A DNA stretch of 64,000 nucleotides from Zobellella maritima (lineage in GTDB: Bacteria; Pseudomonadota; Gammaproteobacteria; Enterobacterales; Aeromonadaceae). The notes below the pieces were generated by a model that was not told the DNA's origin, did not search any database, and saw nothing but the letters and a program-made list of their open reading frames with translations. A program made the position numbers and the translations under genes. The stretch is taken from positions 1,610,602 through 1,674,601 of the forward strand of contig NZ_QCZE01000001.1 in the NCBI RefSeq assembly GCF_003075035.1. Reading direction: 5' to 3'. Shown here piece after piece: positions 36,324-46,043 of this stretch (position 1 is the stretch's first letter; each line of letters begins with the position of its first letter).

Positions 36324-39119
36324 TTATAGAATTCTTGGTGACCATGCCAAGCTAAAGTCTTCATGATCAATAGTCAGGTTAGGGTTATAGTATGGATCGT
36401 TTTTTAAAAGAGCTCCCCACTTATTCTTCATAAACTGCGTCTCAAAATTAAATCTCTTTATTTTCTCTGGAGTATCTTCGGCACCACGGCTTATAGATTC
36501 ATGGTGATATAACTCTGCATATGTTGCCCAGACATTACGATATCCAGCCTCACGAACTTTTAGACAGAAGTCAACATCATTAAATGCAACTTTGAGATTA
36601 ACCTCATCCAGCCCACCGACCTGCTCAAACACTTCTCGCCGAACAAGCAAACAAGCCGCTGTTACTGCAGAGACAGCTTGCGACAGTAATAATCTACTGA
36701 AATATCCTACTTCAGATTTTTCATAATACTTATGCGAGTGACCAGCCACACCTCCAACACCAAGAATCACACCAGCATGCTGCAAGGTATCATTACTGTA
36801 ATACAGCTTGGCACCCACGCATCCTATTTCTGGACGAATAGCATGACTAACCATTTCGGACAACCATTCAGGGCTAATTACTTCAATATCATTATTAACA
36901 AGACCAATGATTTCACCCTTGGAATGCTTAACGCCAAAATTATTTATCGCTGAATAATTAAAAGGATAGTCGTAACGAATTACTTTTACGCGTGCATCCT
37001 CTTTTTGAATACTCTCGAAAAAATCAAGTGTATCAGACTCAACACTACCATTATCCAAGATCAATATTTCAAAGTTGACATAACTACTTTTCGTCAAAAT
37101 GCTGCGCACACAGGTTTCCGTAATATCACGGCAATCACGAGTTGGAATAATGAGACTAACCAAAGGTTCAGGATAGGGGACAGAGTAATTTACGCGGTAA
37201 GTATTAGGTACAACACCACTTTCTACCGTAACCGTTTTAGACTGACTGACAAAATAATCACGTAAAGCTTTAATTCCAGCCTCGGTAGTATAACTTTTTT
37301 CTCCCGAACACAAGGCAGTAGATCCCTCTGCTACACGCCAGTGATACAGTACCCGTGGTATATGAATAATCTGCTCGTCATTTAAATATGGGAGACAACG
37401 TAATAGCAAATCGTAGTCCTGACTGCCCTCTAACCCAGTACGGAAGCCACCAATATTTTTCAAGATAGTATGTTTGTAAACGCCCAGGTGTGACACATAA
37501 TTCTGCGAAAAAAACAGTTCAGGGTTCCAATCACTCTTAAAATGGGGAGAAAAACGATTTCCCGCCTCATCCACTTTATCTTCATCCGAGTAAATCACAC
37601 CAGCATCAGGGTTTCTGATTATTGTATCAGCCACATAATAGAGTGCATGTTCTGGTAATAGGTCATCATGATCCATTAATGCAATCCAATCACCAGTAGC
37701 CAACTCAAGTGCACTATTTGATGCTGCAGAGATATGACCATTCTCATTACGAAATACAACTTTTATCCGCACATCATCTAGAGCAAATTTTTCGAGAAGG
37801 GAACGAACCTCCGGATCAGTCGAAGCATCATCGGCAATGCACAGTTCCCAATGCGGATAAAGCTGTTTCTGTACCGACTCTATCGCATCTTTTAACCATT
37901 GAGGTTTGGGGTTATAGGTCGGCATGACAACGGAAATTAAGGGTGGCTCTTGCATCATATTTATACGTGAACTGATACTATCACGCGCGTCTTTATCTAT
38001 GCTGTCGAAACGACGTACCCATTCAGCATAATCATTTCGCTCAAATTTTTCCGCTTGTATATGGTAAAGAAATAGCCGAAATTTTCTAAACAGACCTTTT
38101 ATACCATCTCTTCTATATAAATTAAATGCTTTCCTTATAACCCTATCCATCCCTCCTTCCGACTGACAGAAACGATAGATAAAACTGATCATTTTACGCC
38201 ACTTCTCTACATATCTTTTGCTAAAAGATTTAATGTTTCGCAATGGCGCAGTAATACGCCAACTTACCGATTCACAAAGCTCTTTATTAAGATTGTTAAG
38301 GGCTTCTATTTTATTTTCCTGATCAATTATTTTATTCTCAAATGTTCGTATAGCCTCACTAATTCCGTAAATCTGTTCTACCTCAAGCCGCTCGCCAAAC
38401 CTCTCTTCATTCGACACTTTTGCTTCAGCAATATTTTCGGCTGGTGTAGCCAAGCAAACATATTGAAAGTCCAGCGACTCACTGTTTTTCACAAACAGTT
38501 GTAGTAAGCGCAGGATATCTTTATCTAAATTTTCACCAAACATGGTTTCGAAGTTATCTGGTGTTAGTGTAGTCGATACAATGTCCGATACTTGATAAGC
38601 ACTTTCAGTAAAAAGGTTGATTAATGTTTTTTTTGTGAAAAATCGAAGGTGGGTACGATCCATTATTCCCAAGTCTGTATAATCCCAACGCCCTTCGAGT
38701 AACATTGCGCGCATACAAATATGTGCAACATTAGGAACAGATGCAACAATGACACCTGAGGTCGTTAAATAATTACGCGTCAGCTCCAAAACATCGTTAG
38801 GATCAGCTATATGCTCAAGAACATCACCAAAAATCACCACATCAAACTTTAATTCTGGGTTTTCTGAGAAGAAATCCTGAACGCAACCTTCAAATACGTT
38901 ATCTAGCACTTTTGCCGCAACCTGTGCGGCTTCATGACATGGCTCAACACCAAAAACCTGATGCCCTGCTTCACGCAACGCAGCACCAAGATAGCCAGAA
39001 GAACACCCAACCTCCAGAATATGCAATGATCGTCCGGCAGAAACTTTATCTACAAAGTCATATGCTAAAGTATGAGAGTTGTTTTTATTTGAGAGATCAA
39101 TATTTGCCACATATTTCAT
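36324..39119 (-). CDS. Methyltransferase - coiled coil - double GT2 glycosyltransferase
   Basis: 931 residues from ATG 39119, seven bases after AGGTGA. Domain order: class I SAM methyltransferase (about 1-200; EVGCSSGYLG, then FGDVLEHIADP), a helical/coiled-coil linker (about 245-300) ending in the SVSWRITAPLRNIK motif common before GT domains, first GT2 domain (about 395-620; SVVMPTYNPKPQWL, DASTD, MDHDDLLPE), second GT2 (about 660-890; SLIIPTRDCRDITETC, LDNGS, VNNDIEVISPE). A single chain could thus add two sugars and methylate the product or its end. AT-rich codon use suggests transfer. The methyl target is unknown; GT2 acceptors and linkages cannot be predicted. Confidence 0.85.
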   Translation of the reverse strand: MKYVANIDLSNKNNSHTLAYDFVDKVSAGRSLHILEVGCSSGYLGAALREAGHQVFGVEPCHEAAQVAAKVLDNVFEGCVQDFFSENPELKFDVVIFGDVLEHIADPNDVLELTRNYLTTSGVIVASVPNVAHICMRAMLLEGRWDYTDLGIMDRTHLRFFTKKTLINLFTESAYQVSDIVSTTLTPDNFETMFGENLDKDILRLLQLFVKNSESLDFQYVCLATPAENIAEAKVSNEERFGERLEVEQIYGISEAIRTFENKIIDQENKIEALNNLNKELCESVSWRITAPLRNIKSFSKRYVEKWRKMISFIYRFCQSEGGMDRVIRKAFNLYRRDGIKGLFRKFRLFLYHIQAEKFERNDYAEWVRRFDSIDKDARDSISSRINMMQEPPLISVVMPTYNPKPQWLKDAIESVQKQLYPHWELCIADDASTDPEVRSLLEKFALDDVRIKVVFRNENGHISAASNSALELATGDWIALMDHDDLLPEHALYYVADTIIRNPDAGVIYSDEDKVDEAGNRFSPHFKSDWNPELFFSQNYVSHLGVYKHTILKNIGGFRTGLEGSQDYDLLLRCLPYLNDEQIIHIPRVLYHWRVAEGSTALCSGEKSYTTEAGIKALRDYFVSQSKTVTVESGVVPNTYRVNYSVPYPEPLVSLIIPTRDCRDITETCVRSILTKSSYVNFEILILDNGSVESDTLDFFESIQKEDARVKVIRYDYPFNYSAINNFGVKHSKGEIIGLVNNDIEVISPEWLSEMVSHAIRPEIGCVGAKLYYSNDTLQHAGVILGVGGVAGHSHKYYEKSEVGYFSRLLLSQAVSAVTAACLLVRREVFEQVGGLDEVNLKVAFNDVDFCLKVREAGYRNVWATYAELYHHESISRGAEDTPEKIKRFNFETQFMKNKWGALLKNDPYYNPNLTIDHEDFSLAWSPRIL

Positions 39120-39170
39120 TAATATCACCTGGAGCTCAGGGTTAAAACCTAAAGTAAATAGACAGAGGAG

Positions 39171-40511
39171 TTATAATAAGGAAAGCTTTACGCTCTCGTA
39201 CTTTATACCAACCAGCCCCCAACGAACCTTACTCGAAGAAACTGAAATAATTGCAGCATCGTGCAACCAATGGTGTTGCACATGCTCTTGCAAATCACCA
39301 TCAGCAACCGATGCTAAGAGAACATACTGTCCATTTGGAAGCATTGGCAGTCTAAAGCAAAAATCCCCTTCAAACTCTTCACCAGGTTTAACACTTTTAG
39401 GATTGGATGTCGTAAATGGCAACGTGTTCTCACCAAACAAGTCTTGCCCAAGGCGGTCTTTTACAGAAAAACCTATTATCGGGCGTTCAAGGCTTTTATA
39501 GGCACGAGCACGAATATTTAATCGTACCAGCTCGCCTCCCTCAAACACCTCTTCATCCGCTTTGCTGAGGTTACTCACACGTACATCAATTATTTCTGCC
39601 GAACCTGACTTCCATCCATTGGCATCACTGAGGTTATTTACAAATTTTATCTTAGCATCGTAATCGATAACTTCTGTGCCATTAACATATTGTTCGGCAA
39701 CGACTTTATTATCTTCCTTATCTAGATCATTTGACTTTTTTTCAACAGAAGAAAGATTTATTTCATCACCATAGACTTCTTGCAAACTATACTTTAAATA
39801 AGCTTCGGATACTTCTTTTGAAGATCCAAATCCTTTAACTTGACCATTAGCCAACCACAAAGCCTTTTCACAAAGGCTCTGAACTGCGGCAGTATCATGA
39901 CTCACAAAAAGTAAGGTTCCTTTCTGCTGAAAGGAACGTATGAATCGCATGCATTTCTGTGTAAAAATAGCATCACCGACAGCCAAGGCTTCATCAATAA
40001 CAAGTATATCAGCGTCCACATGAGCAATTACTGCAAATGCCAAACGGACATACATTCCACTTGAATACGTTTTTACTGGTTGTTCTATATGATCTCCTAT
40101 ATCAGCAAATGCTGCAATAGAAGAAAACCGCTGATCTATAGCTTCCTTTTTCAAACCATATAAAGAAGCAGCCATATATACATTTTCACGTCCAGTAAAT
40201 TCAGGATTAAAGCCTGCACCTAACTCAAGGAGGGCAGCAACTCGGCCATTAACTTTAATACTCCCATTGGTCGGATTCAGCGTAGAACAAATCATCTGCA
40301 ACAATGTTGACTTGCCTGATCCATTTTTTCCTATTATTGCTAAGGTTTCACCTTTTCGCACTTCAAAGGCTACCTTGTCTAAGGCCCAGAACTCTCGATA
40401 GTATTGTTTCTTCCTACCAAAAAGCATTTGCATTAGACGATCGCGTGGCCGGTCGTATATATGATAACACTTTCCCAGGCCTTCAACTTTTATGGCGATA
40501 TCAGAGGACAT
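39171..40511 (-). CDS. wzt: O-polysaccharide ABC exporter ATPase with C-terminal binding domain (Wzt)
   Basis: 446 residues from ATG 40511, eight bases after GGAAGGGG. The nucleotide-binding domain (about 1-245) has Walker A GKNGSGKST, signature YSSGMYVRLAFA and Walker B ILVIDEALAVGD. The extra C-terminal domain of about 175 residues (from VNNLSDANGWKSGSAEIIDV) matches the Wzt carbohydrate-binding domain, which in known systems recognises a capped non-reducing end before export. This supports an ABC-transporter-dependent polysaccharide. It overlaps the permease gene by eleven bases. AT-rich. Confidence 0.9.
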   Translation of the reverse strand: MSSDIAIKVEGLGKCYHIYDRPRDRLMQMLFGRKKQYYREFWALDKVAFEVRKGETLAIIGKNGSGKSTLLQMICSTLNPTNGSIKVNGRVAALLELGAGFNPEFTGRENVYMAASLYGLKKEAIDQRFSSIAAFADIGDHIEQPVKTYSSGMYVRLAFAVIAHVDADILVIDEALAVGDAIFTQKCMRFIRSFQQKGTLLFVSHDTAAVQSLCEKALWLANGQVKGFGSSKEVSEAYLKYSLQEVYGDEINLSSVEKKSNDLDKEDNKVVAEQYVNGTEVIDYDAKIKFVNNLSDANGWKSGSAEIIDVRVSNLSKADEEVFEGGELVRLNIRARAYKSLERPIIGFSVKDRLGQDLFGENTLPFTTSNPKSVKPGEEFEGDFCFRLPMLPNGQYVLLASVADGDLQEHVQHHWLHDAAIISVSSSKVRWGLVGIKYESVKLSLL

Positions 40512-41319
40512 CTGCAAACCCCTTCCTTGTCTTCTGAAACCATACAAACCCCAACCAAGCCATTAATGCAGCAACGACTGTATATGCGGAAAGAATGGAC
40601 CAATCAGGGTACCTACCCCAAAAAAGCAAGTCTCGAGCTTGCTCTATTACTATTGTAAGAGGGTTTAAATATATAAATTTACGATAAGCTTCCGGTAATG
40701 CTTCAGCTGGATAGAATATTGGTGATAGAAACATCAGCATCGTCGTAGCAATACCAATAAATTGAGAAATATCACGTAGGTACACAGCTAAAGATGCCAA
40801 AATCCATGACAGGCCCATAACAAGAAGTGTTAGTGGTACAAGCAATAATGGCAGCAGCAGAACGGTGGGTTGAGGGATGCCGAATAAAATAAAATACGCG
40901 ACTAACCATACAATAAGACTAACCAAGAAGTGAAATAATGCTGTACCTAATGAAACCCAAGGTAGTATATCGAGGGGAAATAAAACTTTCTTTACATAGC
41001 TTGTGTTGGCCAATATCAAGCTTGGTGCACGGTTTATACATTCAGAAAAAAGGCTGAACATCATTATCCCTGAAAACAAAACCAGCGCAAACTCTGTTTT
41101 AGACTCACTTCCTCCATCCCAGCGAGCCTGAAATACAACACTAAATACAAAAGTATAAACTGCAAGCATTAACAAAGGGTTAAAAAAAGACCAGAGGATA
41201 CCAAGGAATGAACCACGATACCGCCCTATCACCTCTCGCTTAGTGAGAGCTTTAATAAGGCTACGGTTACGCCATAAGCTAGCAGCCATCTCTCTAGGAG
41301 AAATAGAAAAACTTTGCAT
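40501..41319 (-). CDS. wzm: O-polysaccharide ABC exporter permease (Wzm)
   Basis: 272 residues with six hydrophobic segments, ABC-2 type. It starts at ATG 41319, sharing one base with the rfbC stop (TGATG). Motifs such as KREVIGRYRGSFLGILWSFFNPLL at the N-terminus (amphipathic interface helix and first TM) and VIEQARDLLFWGRYPDW near the C-terminus are typical of Wzm/KpsM-type exporters. With Wzt it moves undecaprenyl-linked polysaccharide across the inner membrane. Encoded directly after the rhamnose genes and before Wzt, the usual order for rhamnose-containing O-antigens. Confidence 0.9.
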   Translation of the reverse strand: MQSFSISPREMAASLWRNRSLIKALTKREVIGRYRGSFLGILWSFFNPLLMLAVYTFVFSVVFQARWDGGSESKTEFALVLFSGIMMFSLFSECINRAPSLILANTSYVKKVLFPLDILPWVSLGTALFHFLVSLIVWLVAYFILFGIPQPTVLLLPLLLVPLTLLVMGLSWILASLAVYLRDISQFIGIATTMLMFLSPIFYPAEALPEAYRKFIYLNPLTIVIEQARDLLFWGRYPDWSILSAYTVVAALMAWLGFVWFQKTRKGFADVL

Positions 41320-41867
41320 CAAGCAAAAACCTCTGCACTTTCTAACAATGCTGCTTTTATATCCTTATCAGATAAGGTAGGAATGAAACTAACAGGCCAA
41401 TCGATTGCTAAAGCTGGATCATTCCATAAAACACTACGATCATGACTAGGAGCATAATAATTAGTCGTTTTATATAAAAATTCCGCAGTTTCCGACAGCG
41501 TCACAAAACCATGTGCAAAACCTTCAGGTATCCATAATTGACGCTTGTTTTCCGCAGAAAGATTAACGCCTACCCACTTTCCAAAAGTTGGTGAGCCTCT
41601 ACGAATATCCACCGCCACATCAAATACTTCACCCTGTACCACCCTTACCAGCTTGCCTTGGGCAAAGGGAGGCAATTGATAATGAAGACCTCTCAACACC
41701 CCCTTTACTGAGCGAGAATGATTATCCTGTACAAAATCAACCTTTCTACCTACGGCGTCTTCAAATACCTTTTGGTTAAAGCTTTCAAAGAAGAAACCTC
41801 GCTCATCGCCAAACACCTTGGGCTCAATGATCATTACTTCAGGAATGGTCGTTTTAATTATATTCAT
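41319..41867 (-). CDS. rfbC: dTDP-4-dehydrorhamnose 3,5-epimerase
   Basis: 182 residues, the standard RmlC length. Catalytic His region [20 protein letters not shown] and the conserved [14 protein letters not shown] are present, with the C-terminal DPALAIDWP. It epimerises dTDP-4-keto-6-deoxyglucose at C3 and C5 on the way to dTDP-L-rhamnose. Its ATG overlaps the rfbA stop by four bases. The gene is AT-richer than rfbA, rfbD and rfbB, marking where the composition of the cluster changes. Confidence 0.93.
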   Translation of the reverse strand: MNIIKTTIPEVMIIEPKVFGDERGFFFESFNQKVFEDAVGRKVDFVQDNHSRSVKGVLRGLHYQLPPFAQGKLVRVVQGEVFDVAVDIRRGSPTFGKWVGVNLSAENKRQLWIPEGFAHGFVTLSETAEFLYKTTNYYAPSHDRSVLWNDPALAIDWPVSFIPTLSDKDIKAALLESAEVFA

Positions 41868-42751
41868 GCTCTATACCCAGCTTTAATCATGTTCAAAAGG
41901 TACTGTCCATAACCATTTTTACTCATAGGGGATGCTAACTGCTGAACCTGCTCAGCACTGATAAACCCCTTGCGGTAGGCTATTTCTTCCGGACAAGCCA
42001 CTTTCAGACCCTGGCGGTGTTCTATGGTCTGGATAAAACTGCCGGCTTCCATCAAGCTATCGTGAGTGCCGGTGTCCAGCCAGGCATAGCCACGGCCCAT
42101 GGTGGTGACCGCCAATTCGCCTTTTTCCAGATAAATCTTGTTAACATCGGTTATTTCCAGCTCACCGCGAGGCGAAGGCTTGAGACTGCGGGCAATGTCG
42201 ATCACCTGGTTATCGTAAAAATACAAGCCGGTCACTGCATAATTGCTTTTGGGGGTGGCCGGTTTCTCCTCGAGGCTCAACGCCTGACCTTCGTTATTGA
42301 AATCCACCACACCGTAGCGCTCGGGATCATGCACATGGTATGCAAATACAGTCGCACCGGCTGCCTGGCCGCTGGCCATTTCCAGCTCTTGCTGCAAGTT
42401 ATGCCCGAAAAAGATGTTGTCACCCAGTACCAGAGCACAGGGATCCTTACCGATAAAATCGGCACCGATAATAAAGGCCTGAGCCAGGCCATCGGGACTG
42501 GGCTGAACTGCATACTGCAGGTTCAGGCCCCACTGGTTGCCGTCACCCAGCAGCTGCTCGAAGCGCGGCGTATCCTGTGGGGTACTGATGATCAGGATAT
42601 CCTGGATACCCGCCAGCATCAGAGTACTGAGCGGATAGTAGATCATCGGCTTGTCGTATACCGGCAGCAGCTGCTTGCTCACCGCCATGGTCACCGGATA
42701 AAGTCGGGTGCCTGAGCCTCCGGCCAGGATAATGCCCTTGCGCTTGTTCAT
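41864..42751 (-). CDS. rfbA: Glucose-1-phosphate thymidylyltransferase
   Basis: 295 residues from ATG 42751; the longer upstream frame is rejected because this ATG overlaps the rfbD stop by four bases and begins [19 protein letters not shown] as in other RmlA proteins. It joins dTTP and glucose-1-phosphate to dTDP-glucose. Substrate loop [17 protein letters not shown] and the metal-site [10 protein letters not shown] are intact. Third gene of the rhamnose operon; the enzyme is normally inhibited by dTDP-rhamnose. Confidence 0.94.
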   Translation of the reverse strand: MNKRKGIILAGGSGTRLYPVTMAVSKQLLPVYDKPMIYYPLSTLMLAGIQDILIISTPQDTPRFEQLLGDGNQWGLNLQYAVQPSPDGLAQAFIIGADFIGKDPCALVLGDNIFFGHNLQQELEMASGQAAGATVFAYHVHDPERYGVVDFNNEGQALSLEEKPATPKSNYAVTGLYFYDNQVIDIARSLKPSPRGELEITDVNKIYLEKGELAVTTMGRGYAWLDTGTHDSLMEAGSFIQTIEHRQGLKVACPEEIAYRKGFISAEQVQQLASPMSKNGYGQYLLNMIKAGYRA

Positions 42752-43644
42752 TGGTTTTGCTCCAGAAATTCGTTCAACATGCGAGAAACGCCTTGCTGCC
42801 AAGGTGGCAGTTGAAGGTCAAAGGCGGCTTCCAGCCGGCTGCAGTCCAGTCGGGAATTCAGTGGTCGGGTTGCCGGCGTGGGATACACACTGGTGGGAAT
42901 GGGTTGCAGTTGCTGCAGGGTCAGGGTTACCCCGGATTGGCGGGCCTGCTCAAATACAAAGGCGGCATAATCATGCCAGCTGGTTTCGCCCGCTGCTGCC
43001 AGATGATAAATCCCGGCAAGCGTGGGTTTTTGCATGGCAATACGCAGCGCTTGGGCGGTAGTGTCGGCTATCAGCTCGGCACCGGTGGGGGCACCAACCT
43101 GATCGTTGATCACCTTAAGCTCGGTGCGCTCACGCGCCAGCCGCAACATGGTCTTGGCAAAGTTGTTGCCGCGAGCGGCGTATACCCAGCTGGTGCGAAA
43201 GATCAGATATCGAGAACACTGTTGCACCATGGCCTGTTCACCGGCCAGCTTGCTGGCCCCATACACATTTAGTGGCCCGGTTACATCGTCTTCCCGCCAG
43301 GCAGTGGTGCCGGTGCCGTTGAACACATAGTCGGTGGAATAGTGCACCAGCCAAGCGCCCAGCGCTTCGGCCTCCTGGGCCAGCACGGCAACGCTGTCAG
43401 CGTTGATTTGCCTCGCCTGCTCGGGCTCGCTTTCTGCCTTATCCACTGCGGTGTAGGCGGCAGCATTAACGATCACATCCGGCTTGAGCGCACGAATACT
43501 TTGTTTCAGACCTTCCGGCTTGGCCAGGTCACCACAATACTCGGTAGCATGACGATCCAGGGCCGTCAGCCTGCCGAGCGGCGCCAATGCCCGTTGCAGC
43601 TCCCAACCCACCTGGCCGTTTTTGCCCAATAACAGGATATGCAT
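42748..43644 (-). CDS. rfbD: dTDP-4-dehydrorhamnose reductase
   Basis: 298 residues of the RmlD short-chain dehydrogenase family. N-terminal NADPH loop [10 protein letters not shown] and active-site YGASKLAGE (Tyr and Lys) are clear, plus the [13 protein letters not shown] segment. It carries out the last step to dTDP-L-rhamnose. Starts one base overlapping the rfbB stop (TAATG) and ends overlapping rfbA, so all four rhamnose genes are translationally linked. Confidence 0.94.
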   Translation of the reverse strand: MHILLLGKNGQVGWELQRALAPLGRLTALDRHATEYCGDLAKPEGLKQSIRALKPDVIVNAAAYTAVDKAESEPEQARQINADSVAVLAQEAEALGAWLVHYSTDYVFNGTGTTAWREDDVTGPLNVYGASKLAGEQAMVQQCSRYLIFRTSWVYAARGNNFAKTMLRLARERTELKVINDQVGAPTGAELIADTTAQALRIAMQKPTLAGIYHLAAAGETSWHDYAAFVFEQARQSGVTLTLQQLQPIPTSVYPTPATRPLNSRLDCSRLEAAFDLQLPPWQQGVSRMLNEFLEQNQ

Positions 43645-44726
43645 TATTCGGCTCCGTACTGTTGGCTGATCCAGCTCTGGTAGGCACCGCTTTTAACGTT
43701 GTTTACCCACTTCTGGTTGACCAGGTACCATTCCACTGTTTTGCGGATGCCGCTTTCAAAGGTCTCCTGCGGCTTCCAGCCCAATTCCCGCTCGACTTTG
43801 GCGGCGTCGATAGCATAGCGTTGATCATGCCCAGGACGATCGGTGACAAAGGTGATCAACTGGCGATAGTCGCTGATGCCGTTCAAGGCCGGATTTTGTT
43901 GCGGAGGGCGCATCTCGTTGAGCAAGTCGCATATGGCATGCACAACGTCTAAATTGCGTTTTTCGTTGTGACCACCAATGTTATAGGTTTCTGCCTCTTC
44001 TCCACGGGTCACCACCTCATACAAGGCGCGGGCATGATCTTCCACGTAGAGCCAGTCGCGTACCTGGTCACCCTTGCCATAAATGGGCAGGGGCTTGCCC
44101 TCCAGGGCATTGAGGATCACCAGCGGAATGAGTTTTTCGGGAAAGTGGTAAGGACCATAGTTGTTGGAACAGTTGGTCACCAGGGTTGGCAACCCATAGG
44201 TACGCTGCCAGGCTCGCACCAGGTGATCAGAGCTCGCCTTGCTGGCGGAATAGGGAGAGCTGGGGGCATAGGAGGTGGTTTCGGTGAACAGATCCTCGGT
44301 GCCGTGCAGATCGCCGTACACCTCGTCGGTGGAAATATGGTGGAAACGAAACGTCGCCCGGCGCTCGTCATTCAGGCCGTTCCAGTACTGACGTGCGGCT
44401 TCCAGCAAAGTGTAGGTACCCACTATGTTGGTGTTGATGAATTCCGCAGGCCCGCTGATGGATCTGTCCACATGGCTTTCGGCCGCCAGGTGCATCACCG
44501 CATCGGGCTGGTGCTCGGCAAAGAGTGCATCCAGGCCGGCACGGTCACAGATATCAAGCCTGGCGAAGTGATAGCGGGACGAGTCGGCCACCGGCTCGAT
44601 TGACTCTAGATTACCGGCGTAAGTAAGTTTGTCCACATTGATGACACTGTCCCGGGTGTGCTGAACAATATACCGAACCACGGCCGAGCCGATAAAACCG
44701 GCACCGCCGGTAACAAGAATTTTCAT
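43644..44726 (-). CDS. rfbB: dTDP-glucose 4,6-dehydratase
   Basis: 360 residues of RmlB type: nucleotide loop [14 protein letters not shown], active site STDEVYGDL and [12 protein letters not shown], then [15 protein letters not shown]. It converts dTDP-glucose to the 4-keto-6-deoxy intermediate. It is the first gene of the long minus-strand polysaccharide operon. No good Shine-Dalgarno sequence is seen before the ATG (leader ends GAGACGGTTTACCTT). An ops-like element about 31 bases upstream may compensate, since RfaH is known to help recruit ribosomes to such genes. Confidence 0.94.
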   Translation of the reverse strand: MKILVTGGAGFIGSAVVRYIVQHTRDSVINVDKLTYAGNLESIEPVADSSRYHFARLDICDRAGLDALFAEHQPDAVMHLAAESHVDRSISGPAEFINTNIVGTYTLLEAARQYWNGLNDERRATFRFHHISTDEVYGDLHGTEDLFTETTSYAPSSPYSASKASSDHLVRAWQRTYGLPTLVTNCSNNYGPYHFPEKLIPLVILNALEGKPLPIYGKGDQVRDWLYVEDHARALYEVVTRGEEAETYNIGGHNEKRNLDVVHAICDLLNEMRPPQQNPALNGISDYRQLITFVTDRPGHDQRYAIDAAKVERELGWKPQETFESGIRKTVEWYLVNQKWVNNVKSGAYQSWISQQYGAE

Positions 44727-44756
44727 AAGGTAAACCGTCTCGCTATTATACTCAAG

Positions 44757-44769
44757 GAATGCTACCGCC
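44757..44769 (-). promoter_or_regulatory. ops element (RfaH recruitment site)
   Basis: On the minus strand the sequence is GGCGGTAGCATTC, which fits the ops consensus GGCGGTAGNNTNC at every fixed position. It lies 31-43 bases upstream of rfbB, in the leader of the polysaccharide operon, exactly where ops elements pause RNA polymerase and load RfaH in enterobacterial LPS and capsule operons. rfaH itself is not in the window. Confidence 0.8.
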
Positions 44770-45263
44770 CGTAGGGTTCAATTGGCCAATCCCCCACGGC
44801 CCGGTAATGAGTTGTTACACGCCAGTTTTTGTCTGATATTCGCTACTGACGCATTTACTTTCTGTTTGGCCCTGCGGAATTGGCACTACCTTATCCTCTG
44901 GAATCAACCAGCCTAATGTCGTATTGACTTGCATTGATTGAAGATAAAGTTCTCTGACAAAAAATATCCGCGCGCAGTTTACTAAATCAGGCAATCTTAT
45001 TAAACCCTAAGCATATTCTTATAAAAATATGCTTTAAATTCAAACACAAACAAGTCAGGCGAGAATGGTTATCAGTAATGTGAAATGCCATGCCCTGGTA
45101 GCGGCTCATTACCTTTTTGTGGCATGACTGCGTAATTAAGACTGCATGTGACAATGTCATTAACCTATAGAAGTGTCTGCCACTAGCGGACAAGCCCGCG
45201 TTTGCAGATACGCAGGTAACTGTGGCAGCAGGATTTACCATATTGAATATTGATAACGATAGT
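44770..45263. promoter_or_regulatory. Promoter region of the polysaccharide operon
   Basis: About 490 bases without a gene. The part nearest rfbB should hold the operon promoter; 44940-45060 is strongly AT-rich, as often seen at horizontally acquired, H-NS-silenced loci. I could not identify a single sigma-70 site with confidence. The right end is simply the 3' flank of the unknown gene at 45264. Confidence 0.4.
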
Positions 45264-46043
45264 TTATTTTGCTGATCCGCCCTTTACCGCCGGCAGTAGC
45301 AAGGCCGCATTGATGCCCCGGCTACTCGCTCCCACCAATACAGGGCTGTCGGCCCTGACCATCAACAAGCTGGCCCTGTCGGTACCGGCTGCCAGCCAGG
45401 CGGACAAAGACCAATGACCCAGGGGCAACATGGCCGTATCCAGCTCTTCGCGCCGCAGTATCGGCATAAGCTCTTTTACCCGTGCCGTCGGCACCAGCAC
45501 CCACAGCGGCCAGTGTTGCTGGCCGGCCAGCTCCCGGGCCTGGGTAAGCAACTCAACATCGGAAGGATTGTCACAGACGATCAGCAACTGGTTGACCGGT
45601 CGAAACCGGCTACTCAGCAACAGCAGCGGCCGGCGCAGGATCGCCAGCCAGGCGGGCAGCGGCTCGGCCGCTTCATTCAACAGCAGGGCCGCGATGTCAT
45701 CCTCTGTACCGGCAATCAGCAGCTGATCACGACGGCCCCGTATCACTTCCCGGCTCCATTCCAGCGTCCGCCGCCGGGCCAGGGCTTCAAGACGCCTTTC
45801 AACCAATTCCCGTCGGCGGCGAAGCTGCCCCTCCAGCTGCTGCCGGCTGAGCGGTCGTACCCGGCCGGTCATCATGCTGATCTCTCGGCTGCAAGGCAGC
45901 TCGCCACAGCGCAGCAGGTTTTCGTCTTCCACAAACACGGTACGCAGACCGGCACCCTGAGTGGCTGCAAAATCCACCATCACCTCGAGCCGGTCCAGCT
46001 CGTTGCCGCTGAGTTCAAAATACCAATTGATGCGGCGGATCAT
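45264..46043 (-). CDS. Uncharacterised protein coupled to a Lon-like protease
   Basis: 259 residues, soluble. I do not recognise the family with certainty. It has an alpha/beta N-terminal part, an Arg/Glu-rich helical middle (about 85-125: QLRRRRELVERRLEALARRR), then VIRGRRDQLLIAGTEDD and VNQLLIVCDNPSDVELL, and VLVGASSRGINAALLLP at the end. The overall look is like tandem universal-stress-type folds (IRGRRDQLLIAG recalls the USP phosphate loop region), but this is only a suggestion. Its ATG overlaps the stop of the Lon-like protease gene by four bases, so it is co-translated with it. Confidence 0.6.
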   Translation of the reverse strand: MIRRINWYFELSGNELDRLEVMVDFAATQGAGLRTVFVEDENLLRCGELPCSREISMMTGRVRPLSRQQLEGQLRRRRELVERRLEALARRRTLEWSREVIRGRRDQLLIAGTEDDIAALLLNEAAEPLPAWLAILRRPLLLLSSRFRPVNQLLIVCDNPSDVELLTQARELAGQQHWPLWVLVPTARVKELMPILRREELDTAMLPLGHWSLSAWLAAGTDRASLLMVRADSPVLVGASSRGINAALLLPAVKGGSAK

